Made by a program: the position numbers and the translations under genes | Notes under the pieces: model-generated | Database searches by the model: none | What the model saw: the letters and a program-made list of their open reading frames with translations, nothing else | Told to the model about the DNA's origin: nothing | Shown: piece after piece, positions 8,193 to 12,458 of the stretch | Numbering within the stretch: the stretch's first letter is position 1 | Layout of the letters: each line of letters begins with the position of its first letter | Source of the DNA: Sphingomonadaceae bacterium | GTDB taxonomy: Bacteria > Pseudomonadota > Alphaproteobacteria > Sphingomonadales > Sphingomonadaceae | DNA length: 12,458 bases | Reading direction: 5' to 3' | Assembly: GCA_020446665.1 (NCBI GenBank) | Contig: JAGREF010000210.1 | Span: 1-12,458, forward strand

Positions 8193-8242
8193 TTTGGGGC
8201 GCTGTCGGCTAATTCGGGAGCTACCCTTTCAAATGTAACCTT

Positions 8243-8270
8243 TCTCGGCCATCATGCGAATTGGCCGAGA
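8243..8270 (+). repeat. perfect 9-bp inverted repeat just upstream of the egtB ribosome binding site
   Basis: TCTCGGCCA (8243-8251) and TGGCCGAGA (8262-8270) are exact reverse complements with a 10-base loop. The second arm ends one base before the egtB Shine-Dalgarno AGGAG (8272-8276). There is no T-run after the stem, so a standard intrinsic terminator for the DAHP synthase gene is not supported. It could be an operator for a dimeric regulator, an RNA hairpin affecting egtB translation, or a Rho-type end of the upstream transcript. Confidence 0.6.
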
Positions 8271-8271
8271 C

Positions 8272-8276
8272 AGGAG
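8272..8276 (+). promoter_or_regulatory. ribosome binding site for the GTG start of egtB
   Basis: AGGAG lies 9 bases before GTG 8286. It supports the GTG as the true start and sits directly against the 3' arm of the inverted repeat. Confidence 0.6.
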
Positions 8277-8285
8277 ACATTTTCC

Positions 8286-9536
8286 GTGCCCCAGCCCGAT
8301 ATCCGCGCAGCGAGCGACGCCAATCCGTCCCTCGTTGACCGGTTCGAAGCCACCCGCGCGCTGACAGAGGCGCTGTGCGCTCCGCTGAGCGATGCGGATG
8401 CCACCCTCCAGTCGATGGAGGATGCATCGCCAGCAAAGTGGCATCTGGCGCATACGACCTGGTTCTTCGAAACCTTCCTGCTGCGCGATCATCTGCCGGG
8501 ATATAATCTCTATCGCCAAGACTGGCCGTTCCTGTTCAATTCCTATTACGAAGCGGAAGGGGCGCGGATTGCGCGCTTTTCGCGCGGGATGCTGTCGCGT
8601 CCGAGCGTGGCAGAAGTGCTGGAATGGCGCGCGCATGTGGATCAGGCGATGCAGCTGCTTTTGTCAGATCCGGTCTGCAAGCCTCTGATCGAGCTTGGGA
8701 TTGCGCATGAGCAGCAGCATCAGGAATAGCTGCTGACCGATATCAAGCATGCGCTGTTTCAGAACCCGCTTGGCCCGGCCATGTGGGAGGCCGCGCCGCA
8801 AGCTGCCTCCGCGCAAAAGGAACAGGACTGGATCAGCCACCCCGGTGAGATCGCGATGATCGGCCATGACGGGCCGGGCTTTGCCTTTGACAATGAAGGG
8901 CCTGTTCATCGCGTCTATCTGGAACCCTTCGCCCTGTCTGACCGTCTGGTTACCAATGGGGAATGGGACGCCTTCATCGCCGATGGCGGTTATCGCAATC
9001 CGGCGCTGTGGCTGTCGGATGGCTGGGCGTGGGTTAATGGAAATGGGATCAACCTCGAGGGGATCAGCGCACCGCTCTATTGGCATGAGGGCGATCATTT
9101 CACCCATTGCGGCTGGCAGCCCCGCGACCCGGATGCGCCGGTCAGCCACATTTCCTATTACGAAGCTGACGCCTTCGCCACATGGGCCGGGTGCCGCTTG
9201 CCGACTGAGTTCGAATGGGAAGCTATCGGCCAGTTGCATGATCCTGCGGATGGCAACCAGCTCGACAGTGCCGCGCCGCCGCTTCCGCGGGGCGGGGAGG
9301 GGCTGTTCGGCGATTGCTGGCAATTCACCCGCTCGGCCTATCTGCCCTATCCCCGTTTTGCCCCGGCAGCGGGCGCGGTGGGCGAATATAACGGCAAGTT
9401 CATGTCCGGCCAGTTCGTGCTCAAAGGGGCGAGCTGCGCCACTGCGCGTGGCCATTCGCGCGCGTCCTATCGCAATTTCTTCTACCCGCACCAGCGTTGG
9501 CAATTCACCGGATTGCGGCTGGCAAAGGATATTTGA
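8286..9536 (+). pseudogene. egtB: hercynylcysteine sulfoxide synthase EgtB interrupted by an in-frame TAG
   Basis: EgtB is the non-haem iron sulfoxide synthase of ergothioneine synthesis. It joins oxygen, a thiol donor (gamma-glutamylcysteine or cysteine) and hercynine. Here 416 codons lie in one frame from GTG 8286 to TGA 9536, but codon 148 is TAG. The piece before the stop (8286-8729, 147 residues) is the DinB-like domain with all three presumed iron ligands: His56 in HLAHTTWFFE, and His141 and His145 in HEQQHQE. The frame continues with LLTDIKHALFQNP and an entire FGE-sulfatase-like domain. That domain carries GCRLPTEFEWE, GEYNGKFMSGQFVLKGASC, YRNFF and RWQFTGLRLA, with no further lesion. 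Relatives have Leu after HQE, so TTG to TAG is one base change. ATG 8781 opens the second piece but has no ribosome binding site. The gene could be inactive, a sequencing error, or expressed by read-through. Confidence 0.88.
8727..8729 (+). other. in-frame amber codon in the egtB iron-ligand motif
   Basis: TAG follows directly after the codons for HEQQHQE and precedes CTG-CTG-ACC-GAT-ATC (LLTDI). The reading frame is the same on both sides, because 8286, 8727 and 8781 differ by multiples of three. The lesion is therefore a substitution, not a frameshift. Confidence 0.95.
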
Positions 9537-10522
9537 TGACAACTAACCAAGGCCTCAAGCTCGTAAACCTTGATGATAGCGGTGTAGACCGCGCCTTCCG
9601 TGCCGATGTGCTGGCCGGATTGCAGCAGCAGCCCAAGGCAATCCCAGCGCGCTGGTTCTATGACGATGCCGGGTCGGAGCTGTTTGAGGCGATCACCGCT
9701 CTGCCCGAATACTACCCGACCCGTGCGGAAACGGAGATTCTGACGGAACGCGGCGCGGACTTCGCGCGGCTGATCGGGCGAGGCAAGGCGGTGGTTGAGT
9801 TTGGCTCGGGCAGTTCAGTGAAGACCCCGCTTTTGCTGCGCGCGATAGATCCGGCGGCCTATGTGCCGCTCGACATTTCGGGTGATTTCCTGCGTGCGGC
9901 AGCAGCGGACCTCTCGACGAAATTTCCCGGCTTGCCGATTTACCCGGTGGAGGCGGACTTCACCCGCCAAGTCGCTTTGCCTGATCAGGTGCGGGATATA
10001 CCCAAGCTTGGTTTCTTCCCCGGATCGACCATCGGCAATATGGTGGCGCGCACGGCTGTGGATCTCCTGCGTTCGATGCGGGCTACGCTGGGTGAAGCGT
10101 CGCAGCTGCTGATCGGGATGGACCTGATCAAGGATATCGAAGTGCTGGAAGCAGCCTATGACGATGGCGCTGGGGTGACAGCAGACTTCAACCTCAATCT
10201 GATCCGCCGGATCAATCGCGAACTGGATGGCACGATCCCGCTGGATGCCCTGCGCCATGTCGCGTGCTGGAACGATGATTTCGCGCGGATCGAAATGCAT
10301 CTGGAAGCACTGCGCCCGATTTGCTTCGAAGTGTCTGGCCAAAGCTTCTCGCTCGAACAGGGCGAGACCATCCACACGGAAAACAGCCACAAATTCGACC
10401 GACGCAGCGCCAATATGTTGCTGCTTGCCGGGGGTTGGACCCCGCTGGAGCGCTGGACCGACACAGAAGGACGCTTCTCGCTGATCCTGGCCAATGCTAC
10501 CTTGCCGCGAAATGCACCGTGA
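9536..10522 (+). CDS. egtD: L-histidine N-alpha-methyltransferase EgtD
   Basis: EgtD trimethylates histidine with three S-adenosylmethionine molecules to give hercynine, the substrate of EgtB. The protein has 328 residues, the usual size. The N-terminal segment PARWFYDDAGSELFEAIT is at 37-54, followed by PEYYPTRAE at 57-65. The SAM-binding glycine motif VVEFGSGSSVKT is at 86-97. DISGDFL is at 113-119, FPGSTIGN at 161-168 and the histidine-binding TENSHKF at 281-287. Glu282 and Ser284 match the residue numbers I recall for the mycobacterial enzyme. ATG 9536 overlaps the egtB TGA by one base (TGATG), and AAGGA lies 6 bases upstream, so translation is coupled to or independent of egtB. An upstream in-frame start at 9497 is rejected because it re-reads egtB. 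The premature stop in egtB might reduce egtD expression through polarity. Confidence 0.95.
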   Translation: MTTNQGLKLVNLDDSGVDRAFRADVLAGLQQQPKAIPARWFYDDAGSELFEAITALPEYYPTRAETEILTERGADFARLIGRGKAVVEFGSGSSVKTPLLLRAIDPAAYVPLDISGDFLRAAAADLSTKFPGLPIYPVEADFTRQVALPDQVRDIPKLGFFPGSTIGNMVARTAVDLLRSMRATLGEASQLLIGMDLIKDIEVLEAAYDDGAGVTADFNLNLIRRINRELDGTIPLDALRHVACWNDDFARIEMHLEALRPICFEVSGQSFSLEQGETIHTENSHKFDRRSANMLLLAGGWTPLERWTDTEGRFSLILANATLPRNAP

Positions 10523-10534
10523 TGGAGCGGCAGG

Positions 10535-11188
10535 ATGGCTGACATGTGGGACCAGGCAGCAGAGCTGATCCGCGCAATACCGCGCGGCCTGCTGTTGGTG
10601 GCGACCGTGTCGGCGCTGGTGCTTGGCTGGCTGGGCAGTCGCATGCGGAGCAAGGGCGCGCCACTAGGCACGGCAATTGGCCGCATGAGCACAATTGCGC
10701 TGGTGGCCATCCTCGCCACGGTGGTGCTGCAACTTTCCCATATCGACCCGCGCATGAATCTGGCGTTTTCGGACATGGACATCCCCGAACAAGTCGTGAG
10801 CGGAGGGGAGACGCGCGTGAAGATGGCACCAGACGGCCATTTTTGGCTGCTGGCGAATGTAAACGGGAAGGAGGCACCTTTCCTGGTCGATACTGGTGCG
10901 ACGCTGACTGCTGTCTCTGCCGAGCTTGCAGAGGAGCTGGATCTGGAACGGCGCGATGGCGGGATGCCGATCCAGCTCAACACCGCCAATGGTACGGCGG
11001 CCGCTTACCTTACCCGTCTGGACAGCTTGCGCGCAGGCAATGTCTCCGCAACCGGGCTGGACGCAGTGATTGTCACCAATATCGGCGATACCAATGTGAT
11101 CGGCATGAACCTGCTCAGCCAGCTGGCAAGCTGGCGGGTGGAAGGTGATACGCTGATCCTGGTGCCGAAACAGGGCGGACAGCAATAA
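10535..11188 (+). CDS. membrane-anchored retropepsin-like aspartic protease (TIGR02281/PerP-like)
   Basis: This gene encodes 217 residues. Two hydrophobic segments (about 17-34 and 52-68) are followed by a soluble clan AA aspartic protease domain. The catalytic motif is FLVDTGAT at 116-123, with Asp119, Thr120 and Gly121. The flap and hydrophobic region runs to the later VIGMNLLSQL element at 188-197, typical of single-domain retropepsins that work as dimers. The protease domain probably faces the periplasm. The Caulobacter relative PerP cleaves the polarity protein PodJ there, but the substrate here is unknown. ATG 10535 has GGAG 7 bases upstream. The gene starts 12 bases after egtD, so it is likely in the same transcription unit, although no functional link to ergothioneine is established. 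It converges with the lipoprotein gene across 31 bases that hold no obvious terminator. Confidence 0.87.
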   Translation: MADMWDQAAELIRAIPRGLLLVATVSALVLGWLGSRMRSKGAPLGTAIGRMSTIALVAILATVVLQLSHIDPRMNLAFSDMDIPEQVVSGGETRVKMAPDGHFWLLANVNGKEAPFLVDTGATLTAVSAELAEELDLERRDGGMPIQLNTANGTAAAYLTRLDSLRAGNVSATGLDAVIVTNIGDTNVIGMNLLSQLASWRVEGDTLILVPKQGGQQ

Positions 11189-11219
11189 TCACCCTCGGCA
11201 TTCCCGGCTTCTCGCCGCC

Positions 11220-11666
11220 TCAGCGTCCCGTGCGCACCATCGTGATCATACCGAGGTCCTGATCTACAGGGCGCGTCATGACTGGCTGGACTGTGTCAGT
11301 CGTGAACATCAGCTTGCCATTCGCATCATGGATCGTCGCCCTCAAGTTAAGCTGAACACGCTGGTCCAGCTGGTTCGGTCTCTCCAGTGAGAATTGGAAC
11401 GGAACCGAGACATTAGTCAGGTCATACCGGATTTGGTTGATGACCGGGGCAGGTGCATCTGCCCGGGCAATGTCTGACAAGGTGATCGTTGCATAGGCCC
11501 CGGGGGGTAGGGCCATGCGTTCGCGATAGGTCAGCTGGCCGGTTACGCTAGACGTTTCGCCAAGGTTGAAGATGGGTTTTTCTACTTGTTGATAGCCGCC
11601 TGTTGTAGTGCAGGCTGCGAGCAGGGCTGGCGCCAGCAGGAAAGAGCCGAATTTGATCGCTTTCAT
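11220..11666 (-). CDS. YbaY/YscW-domain outer-envelope lipoprotein
   Basis: From ATG 11666 this encodes 148 residues. The lipobox LLAAC with lipidated Cys19 follows a short hydrophobic signal, so the mature protein should be anchored in a membrane facing the periplasm. The rest resembles the YbaY/YscW lipoprotein domain (PF09619). Seen here are VTGQLTYRERMALPPGAYATI, a DIARADAPAPVI segment, and a later VPFQFSL beta strand followed by an alternating NGKLMFTTD region. The function of such proteins is poorly known. Some act as pilotin-like chaperones or are stress-induced. Two ATGs are adjacent (11669 and 11666). GAGG at 11672-11675 is only 2 bases from the first and 5 from the second, so the second is preferred. 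A candidate general-stress promoter lies upstream. The domain name comes from recall of the motif pattern, hence the moderate certainty. Confidence 0.82.
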   Translation of the reverse strand: MKAIKFGSFLLAPALLAACTTTGGYQQVEKPIFNLGETSSVTGQLTYRERMALPPGAYATITLSDIARADAPAPVINQIRYDLTNVSVPFQFSLERPNQLDQRVQLNLRATIHDANGKLMFTTDTVQPVMTRPVDQDLGMITMVRTGR

Positions 11667-11671
11667 CATTA

Positions 11672-11675
11672 CCTC
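11672..11675 (-). promoter_or_regulatory. ribosome binding site deciding between two adjacent ATGs
   Basis: GAGG on the minus strand is 5 bases from ATG 11666 and 2 bases from ATG 11669. Normal spacing favours the inner ATG as the start of the lipoprotein gene. Confidence 0.5.
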
Positions 11676-11710
11676 TTTGATTTTGAACTAGTCCAAATCG
11701 TCGAGGGAAC

Positions 11711-11736
11711 AACTGGTGGCTGCACCATGCGGTTCC
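11711..11736 (-). promoter_or_regulatory. candidate EcfG-type (general stress response) promoter of the lipoprotein gene
   Basis: On the minus strand, GGAAC (11732-11736) is followed after exactly 17 bases by AGTT (11711-11714). The alphaproteobacterial general stress sigma factor EcfG recognises GGAAC-N16/17-CGTT, so only one base of the -10 element departs. The predicted transcript would start about 35-40 bases before the lipoprotein ATG. Confidence 0.4.
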
Positions 11737-11745
11737 GTGCTGGCT

Positions 11746-11761
11746 TGTAACGGAGTGTAAC
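11746..11761 (-). repeat. tandem GTTACA repeat upstream of the candidate stress promoter
   Basis: GTTACA occurs at 11756-11761 and again at 11746-11751 on the minus strand, with four bases between, giving a 10-base repeat period. It sits 10-25 bases upstream of the candidate -35 element. One helical turn of spacing in direct orientation is typical of OmpR/PhoB-family response regulator sites. Chance occurrence is possible. Confidence 0.35.
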
Positions 11762-11774
11762 TAATGTGCCGCCC

Positions 11775-12458
11775 CTACCGGAAAGGCGGCTCGTTGAAGG
11801 CGCGCAGCTTGCGGCTGTGCAATCCATCCCCTTCTTCGCGCAGGCGCTGGCAAGCGATAATGCCCATCTGCAAATGGGCGGCAATGGCCTCTTCATAGAA
11901 CTGGTTGGCCTGGCCCGGCAGCTTGATCTCGCCATGCAGCGGCTTGTCACTGACGCAGAGCAGCGTGCCATAGGGTACGCGGAAGCGGTAACCCTGTGCG
12001 GCAATTGTCGCGCTTTCCATCTCGATGGCGATGGCCCGGCTTTGGGAGAAACGCTTGGCACTGGAAGTGTAGAGCAGCTCCCAGTTGCGGTCGTCCGTGG
12101 TCACCACCGTGCCGGTGCGCATCCGTTGCTTGAGGTTAGCACCTTGCGAGCCGGAGACTTCCTCTGCCGCTCCGGCCAGTGCCTGCTGCACTTCGGCAAT
12201 CGGCGGGATCGGGATTTCCGGCGGCAGCACGGCATCGAGCACATGGTCATCGCGCAAATAGGCGTGGGCAAGCACAAAGTCACCGATCCGCTGGCTCGAT
12301 CGCAAGCCTCCGCAATGGCCAATCATCAGCCACGCTTCTGGCCGCAGCACGGCGAGGTGATCGCAGATTGTCTTCGCGTTTGAGGGGCCGACACCGATAT
12401 TGACCAGCGTAATCCCGCTGCGATCCGGCCGCATCAGGTGATAGGCGGGCATCTGGTG
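11775..12458 (-). CDS. amn: AMP nucleosidase, C-terminal catalytic part (5' end outside the window)
   Basis: This enzyme hydrolyses AMP to adenine and ribose 5-phosphate in purine salvage and in control of cytoplasmic AMP. About 228 residues are visible. The frame is still open at the window edge (His-Gln before the first visible Met), so this Met is internal. The full protein is normally about 480 residues, so roughly the N-terminal half, with the regulatory domain, is missing here. The visible part is the nucleoside-phosphorylase-like fold. Counting from that Met, it shows GITLVNIGVGPSNAKTICDH at 13-32, LMIGHCGGLR at 42-51, the nucleoside-binding IEMES at 143-147, and SDKPLHGEIKLPGQAN at 168-183 with the probable catalytic Asp169. 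It ends with TAG at 11775. The downstream minus-strand DNA carries the lipoprotein promoter region, and no clear terminator follows. Confidence 0.95.
   Translation of the reverse strand, partial: HQMPAYHLMRPDRSGITLVNIGVGPSNAKTICDHLAVLRPEAWLMIGHCGGLRSSQRIGDFVLAHAYLRDDHVLDAVLPPEIPIPPIAEVQQALAGAAEEVSGSQGANLKQRMRTGTVVTTDDRNWELLYTSSAKRFSQSRAIAIEMESATIAAQGYRFRVPYGTLLCVSDKPLHGEIKLPGQANQFYEEAIAAHLQMGIIACQRLREEGDGLHSRKLRAFNEPPFR

Noticed and set aside
9497..9535. Upstream start for egtD
   Set aside because: It re-reads the conserved EgtB C-terminus in another frame. ATG 9536 has AAGGA at the right distance and the TGATG coupling junction.
8664..9542. Minus-strand open frame (292 codons) opposite egtB
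   Set aside because: The plus strand carries complete EgtB motifs through this whole region. The antisense frame has no recognisable content and spans the amber site only by chance.

Overview
The window (about 60% GC by eye) looks like chromosomal DNA of an alphaproteobacterium, most likely order Sphingomonadales (Erythrobacter/Sphingomonas-like). The evidence is the MucR/Ros zinc-finger regulator, a Fur protein without CxxC motifs, a class II DAHP synthase, an egtB-egtD pair and the order nfu-tsaB-rimI-mucR-fur-plsC. The taxon is an inference from family content, not from a marker gene. I see no mobile element, CRISPR array, rRNA, tRNA or phage gene, and no intergenic stretch reaches 300 bases.

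Left part (1-3674, all minus strand). Read in transcription order, it runs from an Nfu-type iron-sulfur scaffold protein through tsaB (tRNA t6A synthesis), rimI (GNAT acetyltransferase overlapping tsaB by one base), mucR and fur to plsC (overlapping fur by 29 bases). This is a housekeeping block for Fe-S assembly, tRNA modification, protein acetylation, iron/manganese regulation and phospholipid synthesis. A hairpin separates mucR from fur. At the extreme left edge the first codons of another minus-strand gene may be present.

Middle (3761-11188, all plus strand). A secreted two-repeat M16 zinc metalloprotease diverges from nfu. It is followed by a class II DAHP synthase (first step of the shikimate pathway). 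Then comes an ergothioneine module, egtB and egtD, joined by a TGATG overlap, and 12 bases later a membrane-anchored retropepsin-like aspartic protease. The most notable observation is that egtB carries a single in-frame TAG inside its most conserved iron-ligand motif. The rest of the frame is intact up to the egtD junction, so this is a very recent nonsense mutation, a sequencing error or a read-through/split gene.

Right part (11220-12458, minus strand). A small YbaY/YscW-type lipoprotein lies downstream of a good match to an EcfG general-stress sigma factor promoter. The 3' part of the AMP nucleosidase gene runs off the window edge.

Most of the window is ordinary core genome. I did not find a clearly new system. 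The items worth following are the egtB amber codon, the hairpin abutting its ribosome binding site, and the regulatory elements upstream of the lipoprotein gene.
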